Shown: positions 10,070 to 20,442 of the stretch, piece after piece
How the letters are laid out: every line of letters begins with the position of its first letter
How positions within the stretch are numbered: the stretch's first letter is position 1
Assembly: GCF_014860165.1 (NCBI RefSeq)
Contig: NZ_JACZKG010000028.1
Location: 1 to 64,000, forward strand
Source: Devosia sp.
GTDB taxonomy: Bacteria; Pseudomonadota; Alphaproteobacteria; Rhizobiales; Devosiaceae
Reading direction: 5' to 3'
DNA length: 64,000 nt
The notes under the pieces: generated by a model
Databases searched by the model: none
Seen by the model: only the letters and a program-made list of their open reading frames with translations
What the model was told of the DNA's origin: nothing
Position numbers and translations under genes: made by a program

Positions 10070-10102
10070 TATGGGCGGCGCCGGGCGGTGCTCACAAGAC
10101 GC

Positions 10103-10912
10103 TCAAAATCCGGCGAACTGGGGCGCAATGCTCTGGGCCAGGGCGAAGGCTTCGGCCTGCTGTTCGGGCTGGGCGATGGAGACCGCACGGTTGAGCAGTT
10201 CGTCAATCCAGGCCGCATCGCCCGTGCCGGCGCAGCGCTCATGGGCGATGGCCAGCCACATCAGGCCCTCGACAGGCTGGGCCTCGATGCCGTCGACGCC
10301 GTTGAAGAGCATGTCGCCAAGCTGAGCCTGGGCTGGGCAATGGCCCTTGCGGGCGGCTAACGAGAACCAGCGCGCACTCTGCAGCGGGTTCACGCCCATT
10401 TCCTCTTCCTGCGTGTAGAGCAGGCCGACCCGATATTGTGCGTCTGCATCGCCGAAATAGGTGGCGGCATGCAGCAGCAGGGCATGGGAACGCTCCGCAT
10501 CCGCCGGGATGCCGGCGTCGGGAAGGCCTTCCTTGTAATAATCGCCGACCTTGACGAAGGACTGGGCCACGATATCGGCCTCCACGCCCCTGGGCGCGGC
10601 GTCGGCATGCTGATTGGCAATCTGGGCGAAATAGCCGAAGGCCTTGACCGGGTCGCGGTCGACGCCTTCGCCATTCTCATACATGGTGCCGAGCTGCCAC
10701 ATGGCCATGGGCTGGCCGGCATCGGCAGCATCCTCAAGCGCGGCAAGCAGGTCGTCGCCGGAGACACCGCCACCAGCTCCATCGAGCATGTTGGCCATGT
10801 TCAGCGCCGCGTCGGCCGCGGTCTGGGCGTGCACGGGCAGGACCGACACCGCCAAGGCGAGGAAGGCTGCCGTTGTCACGGAAATCAGGGAATTGTCCCT
10901 AATGGTCCGCAT
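10103..10912 (-). CDS. Sel1/TPR-like repeat periplasmic protein, ExoR-like
   Basis: 269 aa with signal peptide (ending PVHAQ) and Sel1 repeats (AMWQLGTMYENGEGVDRDPVKAFGYFAQIANQ; DAQYRVGLLYTQEEEMGVNPLQSARWFSLAARKGH); size and layout resemble rhizobial ExoR. Confidence 0.75.
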   Translation of the reverse strand: MRTIRDNSLISVTTAAFLALAVSVLPVHAQTAADAALNMANMLDGAGGGVSGDDLLAALEDAADAGQPMAMWQLGTMYENGEGVDRDPVKAFGYFAQIANQHADAAPRGVEADIVAQSFVKVGDYYKEGLPDAGIPADAERSHALLLHAATYFGDADAQYRVGLLYTQEEEMGVNPLQSARWFSLAARKGHCPAQAQLGDMLFNGVDGIEAQPVEGLMWLAIAHERCAGTGDAAWIDELLNRAVSIAQPEQQAEAFALAQSIAPQFAGF

Positions 10913-11486
10913 CTTGCTCCTTTGTGCCTGCCTGCGGCAGGCGAACCTTGTTTGCGGAACCAGCCAACCCGGCTCCGTAGCGGCGCCGCGGCCAGGGCCG
11001 CGCTCCGGTCACCAGCTTTGCCCATGTGCGTTGACCGGGAAAGCGGACGTTAATAATTCGGTAAACTCCGTTTGTGACCGCATTCAGCCGGGCTCGTGGC
11101 GAACCGGAGGCATTGCCTTGATGGCAATAATGCAGGCACGTCGTCGTTTCACCGTACAAGGCCAACCATCCGCACGTCACCAGGGCGCGCCGACAGCCTC
11201 TGCTCAGCAGTGGGGGAGGAAATACGCAAGCGCGCGGCCTTACCACGTCGCCTACAGGCCATCCGCCCCCAGATGCCTATGCCGTCTCGTTTAGGGTGAG
11301 ATTGTGGCGACAAACATCGCCAAATGGTTGCCGCAAGGCTCGGCAAAATCGATTCACAAACGTTGTTGCGGAATCGTCACAGACTCCGCCACGCGACGCC
11401 CACCATGGGGCCCTGATCTCGCCTGTGTGGTTGCCCTCACGAGCCAGACAGTCATACTCGGCCGACTGCGAACCAAGGAGCAAACC

Positions 11487-11591
11487 ATGAAAACCCTGTC
11501 CATGACGAAAGGAGCACATCTTCAACAGGACATGATCGTTCATGCATTCGCGGATTCCCAAACCTGGGCAGTACACAAGCGCAAGCCGTAG
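11487..11591 (+). CDS. Candidate 34-aa upstream ORF / leader peptide overlapping the next gene's start
   Basis: ATG at 11487 preceded by AAGGAGCAAACC; MKTLSMTKGAHLQQDMIVHAFADSQTWAVHKRKP*. Confidence 0.4.
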   Translation: MKTLSMTKGAHLQQDMIVHAFADSQTWAVHKRKP

Positions 11592-13392
11592 CCCGCACTT
11601 TTTCAGACTTCCCGCCTGGCTGACCAGAGGCCGGGACACGAATACCGCCCGGGCGACGGCCCGCGCGCGAAAGTTTGTCGCCTATTACCAACCCTATGTT
11701 CCGCTGCTGCTGGCGGACCTCGCCTGCGCCGTGCTGGTGGCGGCCGGGGCAATCGCCCTGCCTCTTTGCGCCAGCTACATCACAGCGCGCCTGCCTGAGC
11801 TGGCCCAGAGCGACGATGCCATAATGCAGATCCTGGCCATGGGCGGGATCATGCTCGGCGTGTTCTTCGTCCAGTCGCTGGCGACATTCTTCGTCGACTA
11901 TCAGGGACACGTCATGGGCGCGCGCATCGAGGCGGATGTGCGCAAGGAACTGTTCGAACACTGCCAGAAACTGTCGTTCGGTTTCTATGACCGGCAGCGC
12001 GTCGGCCAGCTGATGAGCCGCATCAGCAATGACTCACTGTGGCTGGGCGAACTGTTCCACCACGGACCGGAAGACCTCGCCATCGGGCTGCTCAAGTTCG
12101 GCGGGGCGATGACGGTCCTGACCATCATCGACCCGGTGCTGGCGGGGCTGATCGCCCTGCTCGTGCCCTTTGCGGTGCTCTATGCGCGGCACTTCAACAG
12201 CCGGATGAATGTGGTGCTCAAGACCAGCAAGGAGCGCATCGCCGCCGTCAATGAGCGGGTGGAAGACGCACTGGGCGGTGTGCGCGTGGTGCAGTCCTTT
12301 GCCAATGAGGCGGAGGAGCTGCGCCGCTTCGAGATCGAGAACCAGAGCTTCTTCGAGAGCCGCAGGGAGGGCTATCGCAGCGAAGCCCTGTTGTGGGTCG
12401 GCATGGATGGCTTTGCCCAACTGGTGACGATCATGGTGATCGTGGCCGGGGCGATCCGGATCCTCCATGCCGAGCTGACCGTGTCCGAGATGCTGACCTT
12501 CCTGCTCTGCGTTGCGGTGCTGGTGGACCCGGTGCGCCGACTCGATAACTTCATCCGCCTCTGGCAGGAGGGTGCGACCGGCTTCGTGCGGGCCATGGAA
12601 CTGCTCGAGGAAGAGCCTGATATCGCGGACCGGCCCGGCGCGGTCGATATCGGGCGGGTGGCGGGCGCCATCAGTTTCCGGGACGTGAGCTTTGGCTATG
12701 GCGAAGGTCAGGGGCCGGTATTCAACCGGCTCTCGCTGGACATTGCTCCGGGTGAGTTCGTGGCCCTGGTGGGGCCATCGGGCGTGGGAAAGAGCACGCT
12801 TTGCGCCCTGATCCCGCGCTTCTACGAGATCAGCGGCGGAGCCATCACCATCGATGGCAAGGATGTGCGGGACGTCACATTGGCCTCGCTTCGCCGCAGC
12901 ATCGGGGTGGTGCAGCAGGATCTCTACCTGTTCAGCGGCACCGTGGAGGAAAACCTGCGCTATGGCCGACCCGGCGCCACGGACCAGGAGGTGATCGCAG
13001 CAGCCAAGGCCGCCAATGCCCATGACTTCATCATGGCCCTGCCCCACGGGTACAAGTCCAGCATTGGCCAACGGGGCATGAAGCTATCGGGCGGCCAGAA
13101 GCAGCGACTGACGATCGCCCGGGCGTTTCTCAAGGACCCGGCCGTGCTGATTTTCGACGAGGCCACCAGCGCGCTGGACAATGAGAGCGAACGCGCCGTG
13201 CAGCAGGCTCTGCTGAGCCTGGCCAGGGGGCGGACCACCATCGTCATCGCCCACCGGCTTTCGACCGTGCGCCATGCCGACCGCATTCTGATGCTGACGC
13301 CTGAGGGTATCGGCGAGGAAGGCACGCATGACGAGCTGATGGCGGCCGATGGGCTCTATGCCGGGCTGCACAAGGTGTCGGCCAGCATATAG
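11542..13392 (+). CDS. ABC transporter, fused permease and ATP-binding protein (MsbA/multidrug exporter type)
   Basis: 616 aa; Walker A GPSGVGKSTL, signature LSGGQKQRL, Walker B VLIFDEATSALD; start codon uncertain. Confidence 0.93.
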   Translation: MHSRIPKPGQYTSASRSPHFFRLPAWLTRGRDTNTARATARARKFVAYYQPYVPLLLADLACAVLVAAGAIALPLCASYITARLPELAQSDDAIMQILAMGGIMLGVFFVQSLATFFVDYQGHVMGARIEADVRKELFEHCQKLSFGFYDRQRVGQLMSRISNDSLWLGELFHHGPEDLAIGLLKFGGAMTVLTIIDPVLAGLIALLVPFAVLYARHFNSRMNVVLKTSKERIAAVNERVEDALGGVRVVQSFANEAEELRRFEIENQSFFESRREGYRSEALLWVGMDGFAQLVTIMVIVAGAIRILHAELTVSEMLTFLLCVAVLVDPVRRLDNFIRLWQEGATGFVRAMELLEEEPDIADRPGAVDIGRVAGAISFRDVSFGYGEGQGPVFNRLSLDIAPGEFVALVGPSGVGKSTLCALIPRFYEISGGAITIDGKDVRDVTLASLRRSIGVVQQDLYLFSGTVEENLRYGRPGATDQEVIAAAKAANAHDFIMALPHGYKSSIGQRGMKLSGGQKQRLTIARAFLKDPAVLIFDEATSALDNESERAVQQALLSLARGRTTIVIAHRLSTVRHADRILMLTPEGIGEEGTHDELMAADGLYAGLHKVSASI

Positions 13393-13397
13393 GCCGT

Positions 13398-13428
13398 GCG
13401 GCCGCCGCCTATAGCCAGCGGCGGCCGC
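13398..13428. terminator. Bidirectional hairpin between convergent genes; zntB stop codon lies in the loop
   Basis: GCGGCCGCCGC-CTATAGCCA-GCGGCGGCCGC, perfect 11-bp stem. Confidence 0.6.
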
Positions 13429-14419
13429 GCATCCACCAGACGATGCCGAGTGAGAGAACGAACAGGGCCGCACAGACAGCCCAGAAGGCGTGCGGGTTAT
13501 CGGCAAAGGGAATGCCCGCCACGTTCATGCCAAGCGCGCCAGTGAACAGCGTCAGCGGCATGAACACCACCGTAACCGCAGCGAGGATGAGCATGGTTCG
13601 GTTCATCTGCTCGGCGCGGGCGTCGATAATCTGTTCATGCACCAGCACGGCGCGTTCGGACAGGGCCTGCAACTCGTCCCCGATGCGGGCCGACCTGGCC
13701 GAAGCCTCGCGCAGGCGCAGACGGTCGCGGGGCGTAAAGTGGCTGAGGTCTTCGATCTCGAGCGTATTGAGCACGTCGCGCTGCGGCCAGACGATGCGCC
13801 GGAAGCTGATGAGATTGCGGCGCAGCTCGGCCAGGCGGGCGTTGGCCTTGGTATTGTTCTGGACGATGAGCGCCTCTTCGATATCGTCCAGCCGATCGCC
13901 CAGCATCTCGACCAGCGGCTCGAGGCGGTCGGCGGCGCGCAGCCCCAGCCGCGCCACTAGGTCGGCCGGCGTTGTTGGGGCGTGGTGGGAGGCCACCCAT
14001 TTGTTGAGGCCCAGGAAATCGAGGATGTTGAGCTCGGACGCGATGATGACGCGGCCCTTCTCGATCCATAGCGTCAGCAATTGCCGACCGATATCATGGG
14101 GTTCGGCACCGGGGCGCGCCACGCGCAGGACCACCATGGCGCGATCCTCGATGACGGTGCAGCGCGAGCGGGCGCTGGGGACGGTCAGCAGGTCGGCATT
14201 GAACTCGCCCAGTTCCTGCTTGAGCCACACCTTGAACTCGGGCGACCTGGAATTGCCCGCGATGAGCTTGAAGCCGCGCACCGGCACCTTGGGCTCCTCG
14301 GCGGTCGGCTCGTGCCTGACCACGCCACCCTTGCCATCAAAGACCAGCACGGCGCCGACCCCGACCATGCCGTTGGCGACATGGCGGGCTGGCGGTTCGC
14401 GCGGGATGATGTCGTCCAT
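13409..14419 (-). CDS. zntB: CorA/ZntB-family divalent cation transporter
   Basis: 336 aa; two C-terminal TM segments with the GMN motif (FTGALGMNVAGIPF). Confidence 0.85.
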   Translation of the reverse strand: MDDIIPREPPARHVANGMVGVGAVLVFDGKGGVVRHEPTAEEPKVPVRGFKLIAGNSRSPEFKVWLKQELGEFNADLLTVPSARSRCTVIEDRAMVVLRVARPGAEPHDIGRQLLTLWIEKGRVIIASELNILDFLGLNKWVASHHAPTTPADLVARLGLRAADRLEPLVEMLGDRLDDIEEALIVQNNTKANARLAELRRNLISFRRIVWPQRDVLNTLEIEDLSHFTPRDRLRLREASARSARIGDELQALSERAVLVHEQIIDARAEQMNRTMLILAAVTVVFMPLTLFTGALGMNVAGIPFADNPHAFWAVCAALFVLSLGIVWWMRGRRWL

Positions 14420-14429
14420 GGCTTCCGAC

Positions 14430-17189
14430 CTAGCTCAGGCGCTTGAGCGCTTCCAGGATGTAGTGACGACGTTCGATGGCGGCTTCACGACGAGCCTTCT
14501 GTTCCTCGATCACCTCTTCGGGCGCCTTGGCGACGAATTGCTCGTTGCCGAGCTTCTTGTCGATCTGGGCGATTTCGGCGTCGAGCTTGGTCACTTCCTT
14601 TTCGAGGCGGACCTTTTCGGCTGATATGTCGATGACGCCCGCCAGCGGCAGGGCCCAGGTGGCTTCGCCGACGACGAACTGGGCAGATTCGCCAGGGACG
14701 GTCGATTGCGGGGAGATTTCCTCGAGCCGGGCCAGGCGCGTGATCAGCGAGGTGCCGGCGACGAGGCGGCGCAGGGTGGTTTCCCCTGCCCCGACCACGA
14801 CCATCTGCAGCTTGGCGCCGGCAGGGACGTTCATCTCTGATCGGACCGAGCGGACATTACTGATGACGTCGATAAGCCAGGTGAGGTCGGCGTCAGCCTC
14901 GGGGTCTTCGAGCCCAGCAAGGTTGGGCCAGTCGGTCAGGATCAGCATGTTGGCGCGCGGGGCGCCGAATTTGCCGGTTTCCACCCACAGCTCTTCGGTG
15001 ACGAAGGGCATGAAGGGATGCAGGATCGTGAGGATCTGGTCGAGGGCCCAGGCGGCGGTCGCACGAGTCTCGACCTTGGCGGCTTCGTCCTCGCCCAGCA
15101 GCACGGGCTTGGCGAATTCGACATACCAGTCGCAGAAGGTACCCCAGACGAAGTCGTAGGCGGCATTGGCGGCTTCGTTGAACTTGTAGTCGACGATGCC
15201 CTGGGTGACGGCGGCGGCACCGCGCGCCGTGGCCCCTACGATCCAGCGGTTGAGCGGCAGCCTGTTGGCCTTGGGATCGTAGCCTTCGACGCGGCGGCAC
15301 TCGTTCATTTCGAGGAAGCGGGCGGCGTTCCAGATCTTGGTGACGAAGTTGCGATAGCCCTCGACGCGCTGGATCGAAAGCTTGAGGTCACGGCCCTGCG
15401 CAGCCATGGCGGCGAGGGTGAAGCGGGTGGCGTCGGCGCCGTATTGGTCGATGAGTTCGAGCGGATCGATGACGTTGCCCTTGGTCTTGCTCATCTTCTG
15501 GCCCTTCTCGTCGCGGACCAGCGCATGCATGTAGACCGTGTGGAACGGCTCCTCATCCAGGAACTCAAGACCCATCATCATCATCCTGGCAACCCAGAAG
15601 AAAATGATGTCGAAGCCGGTGACCAGAACGTCGGTCGGGTAGTAGCGGCGCAGCTCGGCGGTGTCGTCCGGCCAGCCCAGGGTCGAGAACGGCCAGAGGG
15701 CGGAGGAGAACCAGGTGTCGAGCACGTCCTCGTCGCGCTTGAGGGCGACGGGCCGGCCATAATGGGCGGTGGCGAGCGACTGGGCCTCGGCTTCGTCATA
15801 GGCAACGAAGGCCTCGTTGTCCGGGCCATACCAGGCGGGAATCTGATGCCCCCACCAGAGCTGGCGGGAAATGCACCACGGCTTGATGTTTTCGAGCCAG
15901 GCGAAATAGGTGTTTTCGTATTGTTGGGGCACGAACTTGGTGCGGCCTTCGCGCACAGCCGCGAGCGCGGGCTGGGCGAGGATGTCGGCCTTGACCCACC
16001 ACTGGTCGGTCAGGAACGGCTCGATGACGACGAGTTTGGACTTCTCGTCATGGGGGACCATGATCTTCTTGTCCTCGATGTGATCGAGGCCACGGGTGGG
16101 GTTTTCCTCCGCCAGGGCCGTCAGCCTGGCGACGATGGCCTTGCGGGCAGCGAAACGGTCGAGGCCGCGCAGGTCTTCGGGGATGAAATCGGCCGAGATG
16201 ATCGCGCCGTTGGTGGTGAAGACGTTGATCTGCTCGAGATCGTTGCGGACGCCGACCTCGAAGTCGTTGAAGTCGTGGGCCGGGGTGATCTTGACCGCAC
16301 CGGTGCCGAGGGTCGGGTCGGCATAGTCGTCGGCCACGATGGGGATGCGGCGGCCGACCAGCGGAAGTTCCACGAACTTGCCGACCAGCGAGGCGTAGCG
16401 CTCGTCATCGGGATGCACGGCAATGCCGCTATCGCCCAGCATGGTCTCCGGACGGGTGGTGGCGACGATGATGTAGTCGCGGGTTTCCCACTCGGTCGGC
16501 TTGCCCTCTTCGTCATGGGCGATGGGGAACCGGTAGGTGACGCCATCAGCCAGGGGATAGCGCAGGTGCCACATGTGGCCCTTGATCTCGATATTCTCGA
16601 CTTCGAGATCGGAAATGGCGGTCTCGAGGCCCGGATGCCAGTTGACCAGGCGCTTGGCGCGGTAGATCAGGCCGCGCTTGTGCAGCTCGACGAAGACCTT
16701 GGTGACGGCCCGCACCATCTGGTCGTCGGCGGCACCCTGCTCGCCCATGGTGAAGCGCTCGCGGGAGAAGTCGGCCGAGGCGCCCAGGCGCTTGAGCTGG
16801 TTCATGATGGTGCCGCCGCTCTCGGCCTTCCATTCCCAGACACGCTCGACGAACTTCTCGCGACCCATTTCGCGGCGGCCGGGCTGCTGGCGCTCCATCA
16901 GCTGGCGCTCGACGATCATCTGGGTGGCGATGCCCGCATGGTCGGTGCCCGGCTGCCAGAGCACATCCTTGCGCAGCATGCGATTGAAGCGGATCAGGAT
17001 GTCCTGGATGGTGTTGTTGAGCGCGTGACCGATATGAAGCGAGCCGGTGACGTTGGGCGGCGGAATGACGATGGTGAACGTCTCGGCGCCGGGTGCGGCC
17101 CCTGCCCCGGCGGCAAAGGCGTTGGCCTTGAGCCAGTCGGCATAGATGCGGCCTTCGACCGCTGATGGCTCATAGGTCTTTTCAAGCAT
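14430..17189 (-). CDS. valS: Valyl-tRNA synthetase
   Basis: 919 aa; [21 protein letters not shown] and [15 protein letters not shown]. Confidence 0.98.
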   Translation of the reverse strand: MLEKTYEPSAVEGRIYADWLKANAFAAGAGAAPGAETFTIVIPPPNVTGSLHIGHALNNTIQDILIRFNRMLRKDVLWQPGTDHAGIATQMIVERQLMERQQPGRREMGREKFVERVWEWKAESGGTIMNQLKRLGASADFSRERFTMGEQGAADDQMVRAVTKVFVELHKRGLIYRAKRLVNWHPGLETAISDLEVENIEIKGHMWHLRYPLADGVTYRFPIAHDEEGKPTEWETRDYIIVATTRPETMLGDSGIAVHPDDERYASLVGKFVELPLVGRRIPIVADDYADPTLGTGAVKITPAHDFNDFEVGVRNDLEQINVFTTNGAIISADFIPEDLRGLDRFAARKAIVARLTALAEENPTRGLDHIEDKKIMVPHDEKSKLVVIEPFLTDQWWVKADILAQPALAAVREGRTKFVPQQYENTYFAWLENIKPWCISRQLWWGHQIPAWYGPDNEAFVAYDEAEAQSLATAHYGRPVALKRDEDVLDTWFSSALWPFSTLGWPDDTAELRRYYPTDVLVTGFDIIFFWVARMMMMGLEFLDEEPFHTVYMHALVRDEKGQKMSKTKGNVIDPLELIDQYGADATRFTLAAMAAQGRDLKLSIQRVEGYRNFVTKIWNAARFLEMNECRRVEGYDPKANRLPLNRWIVGATARGAAAVTQGIVDYKFNEAANAAYDFVWGTFCDWYVEFAKPVLLGEDEAAKVETRATAAWALDQILTILHPFMPFVTEELWVETGKFGAPRANMLILTDWPNLAGLEDPEADADLTWLIDVISNVRSVRSEMNVPAGAKLQMVVVGAGETTLRRLVAGTSLITRLARLEEISPQSTVPGESAQFVVGEATWALPLAGVIDISAEKVRLEKEVTKLDAEIAQIDKKLGNEQFVAKAPEEVIEEQKARREAAIERRHYILEALKRLS

Positions 17190-17309
17190 TGGTCACTCGC
17201 AACAGCAGCGACCCGCCAGGATGATCATGGCGGGCCGGATAAACAGGTTGGCAGACTTCAAGCAAATGCGGGATGCGGGGTCAACTGGAACCGCGCAGCC
17301 CCGGGCCGA

Positions 17310-18044
17310 TCACTCGCCGCGGGAGATGCGGGAGATTTCGCGTTCCACCATGCGCTCGACGACGGAAGGCAGGTTTTCGTCCAGCCATTCCTTGAGCATC
17401 GGGCGAAGCATGTCGCGCATCAGCGATTCGATGGTCGCACCGGTATTGCCGAGGCCGAGGCCGTTGAGCTTGGTGATGGAGCTGCGAACGGCCGCCTGGG
17501 TGGCCGGCTCGAGCAACTGATCGGCCATGTCGCTCGACAGCGTCGGATCGGGCAACGGCGCTGCCTGGGCAATGCTGGGCTGCGGGCGCGGAGCCGGTTG
17601 TGGCTGCGGCGCCGGCGCTGGCGCAACGAAGGCCTTTGGCGGTGGGTCGAAGGCAGGAAGTTCTTCCTCTTCGGCGGCAGCACCCATGTCGAAGGTGATG
17701 TCGTCGGGATCGACCAGTTGTGGCGCGGCGGCAACCGGCTCGTCGTCGACGGCGGTATCGGCCAGGATGGAATCGAAACTGAAGCCACCGACATCGTCGT
17801 CATCGCTCTTGTCAACGATCTGGCTGGGCGACAGCGCCAGCGGCTCGATATCGTCGAGCATGTCGCTCAGGTCGCGATCGAGCGATTCAGCCATGGGGCG
17901 AGCCGGAGTGGCCTGCATGGGGGGGGGAGCCGCCTGAATGGCCGGTCGGCGTGGCACCCCGGCAGCATCGTCATCGGCAATGATCTGCCGGATGGACGAC
18001 AGGATTTCGTCCATTGAGGGTTCTTTTGGAGCCGGCTTGTTCAT
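17310..18044 (-). CDS. popZ: PopZ-family polar organising protein (DUF2497)
   Basis: N-term EPSMDEILSSIRQIIADD, Pro-rich linker, C-term LRPMLKEWLDENLPSVVERMVEREISRISRG; next to valS. Confidence 0.85.
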   Translation of the reverse strand: MNKPAPKEPSMDEILSSIRQIIADDDAAGVPRRPAIQAAPPPMQATPARPMAESLDRDLSDMLDDIEPLALSPSQIVDKSDDDDVGGFSFDSILADTAVDDEPVAAAPQLVDPDDITFDMGAAAEEEELPAFDPPPKAFVAPAPAPQPQPAPRPQPSIAQAAPLPDPTLSSDMADQLLEPATQAAVRSSITKLNGLGLGNTGATIESLMRDMLRPMLKEWLDENLPSVVERMVEREISRISRGE

Positions 18045-18184
18045 CAGTGCCTCTTACTCATGCGCCCGAACCAGTCCGCGGCCTCCGCCAATGCGGCCAA
18101 ACCTGATTCGTCACGACTACCTTAACGCCAGCCGCCGCAATTAGGAATCGCCGCAGCGGGGCACAAGCCCATCTTCCACTAAAA

Positions 18185-18214
18185 CTTGTGGCCGGGCATG
18201 ACCCGGCCACCAAG
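18185..18214 (-). terminator. Rho-independent terminator downstream of tolC
   Basis: Minus strand CTTGGTGGCCGGGTCATGCCCGGCCACAAG followed by TTTTAG. Confidence 0.7.
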
Positions 18215-18297
18215 TCTCGATTCAATGTGGACGCAAGGCGTTGCCGAAGCACGAAGGCGACCTGACGCAGTTTACCGAAAACCTGCGCGCGGGTCGA

Positions 18298-19665
18298 TCA
18301 TTCGGCGACGGTGCGCAATTCCTGCCAGACGTCTTCGACGGCCTGATTGTAGCGCACGGCAGACTTGACCTCGACGGCGAGGCCCAGATCGGTCGCCGTC
18401 AGGCGGCCCATGGCCGACAGCAGCGAGAACGTGGCGATGACCTTGTTGGTGGAGGCATTGATGAGCCCCTCGCGTGCGGTGGTCAGTTCGGCCTGGGCAT
18501 TGAGGACATCGAGCGTGGTGCGAGTGCCCAGATCACGCTCCTGGATAACGCCATCGAGCACGGTGCGACCGGCCGACACGGCGGAGTTCGCCGCGGAAAT
18601 CTGCGCATCGGCGCTCTGGATGCCGGCCCAGGCGGAAATGACCGCCTCACGGATCTGATCATAGGCAGACATGGCGTCCACCTCGGACTTGATCTGCTCG
18701 ATATTGGCCTTGCGCACATTGGCGCCGATAGCGCCGCCCGCATAGAGCGGAATGGTGATCTGGAAGCCGATGGAGCCGCTGAGGCCGTCCTGCGGACTGC
18801 CACCGACACTGAAGCGACTGCCGACCGAGCCGGTAACCGACGCGGTTGGTCCGAACGCCGCCTGTGCAGCATCGGTGCCGGCCTGCGCAGCCCGAATGGC
18901 CGCCTTCGAAAGCAGGATCGCAGGATGGCCGGTCTCGGCTTGGGAAATGGCAGCTTGCAGGCTGGAGGGAACCAGCCGGCCGTAATTATGCGAGGAATCA
19001 AGGTTCTGCGGGGCTGCGCCGACGTAACGCTGGAACGTGGCCTGGCTGATTTCGAGGCTGCTCAGCGCCGCGCGATAGGCGGCGTCGCCCTGCGCCAGCC
19101 GGGCCTCGGCCTGGGCGACGTCGATGCGGGTGCCCTCGCCTACATCAAGACGATCGCGCGCCGACTGCAGCTGCGCCTGGAAGAAATTGACGTTTTCCTG
19201 ACGCAAAGCAACCAGTTGCCGGTCGCTCAATACCGACATATAGGCCTGAACGACGGCGAGCAGCACATTCTGCTCGGTATTGCGGATTTGATACTCGGCC
19301 GCTTCAGCACCGGCGCGCGCTGCCTCGACCTGCGCGTCGGTCTTGAAGTTGTCGAAGATGGTCTGGTTGTAGGAGACGCCGGTGGTGAAACTGGTGCTGT
19401 CGACCCACTCAGTGCTGCCCGAAGCAAGGGAAAGACTCTGCGTCCCGCTCAGCGACGCCCCGATGGTCGGCCGTTTGCCGGCCTGAGCCAGGGCAACATT
19501 TTCCGCCGCTGACTTGGCGCTGAGCAAGGCTGCTTGCAGATCGGGCGCGTGATCATAGGCCACCGTCAGCGCCTGGGTGATCGACTGCGCCTGGGCCCCG
19601 CCCACCGACGCGGCCGCCAGCACCAAAGCCAGCGCACTGGCGACCAAATTTACGCGAAAACCCAT
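18298..19665 (-). CDS. tolC: TolC-family outer membrane efflux protein
   Basis: Signal peptide, then SITQALTVAYDHAPDLQAALLS and duplicated OEP repeats. Confidence 0.93.
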   Translation of the reverse strand: MGFRVNLVASALALVLAAASVGGAQAQSITQALTVAYDHAPDLQAALLSAKSAAENVALAQAGKRPTIGASLSGTQSLSLASGSTEWVDSTSFTTGVSYNQTIFDNFKTDAQVEAARAGAEAAEYQIRNTEQNVLLAVVQAYMSVLSDRQLVALRQENVNFFQAQLQSARDRLDVGEGTRIDVAQAEARLAQGDAAYRAALSSLEISQATFQRYVGAAPQNLDSSHNYGRLVPSSLQAAISQAETGHPAILLSKAAIRAAQAGTDAAQAAFGPTASVTGSVGSRFSVGGSPQDGLSGSIGFQITIPLYAGGAIGANVRKANIEQIKSEVDAMSAYDQIREAVISAWAGIQSADAQISAANSAVSAGRTVLDGVIQERDLGTRTTLDVLNAQAELTTAREGLINASTNKVIATFSLLSAMGRLTATDLGLAVEVKSAVRYNQAVEDVWQELRTVAE

Positions 19666-19797
19666 GCCCGCCTCCGACGACCCCGAAACACTATGCGCGG
19701 CACATGGGGTACACAACCTGCCGCGACAATCCCTACCAGCACCCAAAGTGCGATTAACTCGCCTACGTGCCCCAAGGGCAACAGGACGACTATCGCG

Positions 19798-20442
19798 CTA
19801 AAATGTGAATTCCTCGTTCGGCCGCTGCACCAATGGCGGCAGGAAGGCATTGAACTCCGCGCGCGCCGTAACGCCGCGACCCGATTTTACAAAGACATGG
19901 GCCACCGAGACGGCGCCATTTCGAATCAAGGCAACCAGCCGCCCACCCTCGTTCAGCGCCGCGAGGAAGGCATCGGGGACACTGTCGAGGGCCCCCTCTA
20001 CGATGATCGCGTCAAAGCGAGCCAGGCCCACTTGATCGATATCCCCGGCGACAATGCGCGCATTGGCCAGGCCAAGTGTGGCAAGGTTGGTGGCAGCTGT
20101 GGCAGCCAGGGCAGCGTCCTGTTCGAGCCCGGTGACCGAGGCGGCGAGGCCGGCAATGACGGCGGTGGAATAGCCCGAGGCCGCGCCGATATCGAGCACG
20201 GTGTCGTCGCTGGTGATTTCCGCGAGTTTGATCAGCTTGGCCAGCGTGGCCGGGGCCGCCATGAAGCGGCCGTTGCCCAGCCACTGGATATCGTCCGCAT
20301 AGGCGAGCTCACGACGGCCGGGATCGACAAAATCCTCGCGCGGAATAGACCGCATGCAGGCCAGGATTGGCGCATTGGTGACGCCACCAGCCCTGAGCTG
20401 GCTCTCCACCATATGTGCGCGTGCGCGCTGGAAATCGACCAT
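19798..20442 (-). CDS. pcm: Protein-L-isoaspartate O-methyltransferase family protein
   Basis: 214 aa; AHMVESQLRAGGVTN, SIPREDFVDP, VLDIGAASGYSTAVIAGLA. Confidence 0.87.
   Translation of the reverse strand: MVDFQRARAHMVESQLRAGGVTNAPILACMRSIPREDFVDPGRRELAYADDIQWLGNGRFMAAPATLAKLIKLAEITSDDTVLDIGAASGYSTAVIAGLAASVTGLEQDAALAATAATNLATLGLANARIVAGDIDQVGLARFDAIIVEGALDSVPDAFLAALNEGGRLVALIRNGAVSVAHVFVKSGRGVTARAEFNAFLPPLVQRPNEEFTF

Noticed and set aside
10913-11486. Several overlapping short ORFs in the long intergenic region (e.g. 11096..11299, 11277..11639)
   Set aside because: No RBS, no domains, mutually overlapping on both strands; treated as non-coding leader or promoter sequence.
15018-17165. 715-aa plus-strand ORF antisense to valS
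   Set aside because: Codon-complement artefact of a high-GC gene; no recognisable domain, no RBS, and valS is unambiguous on the other strand.
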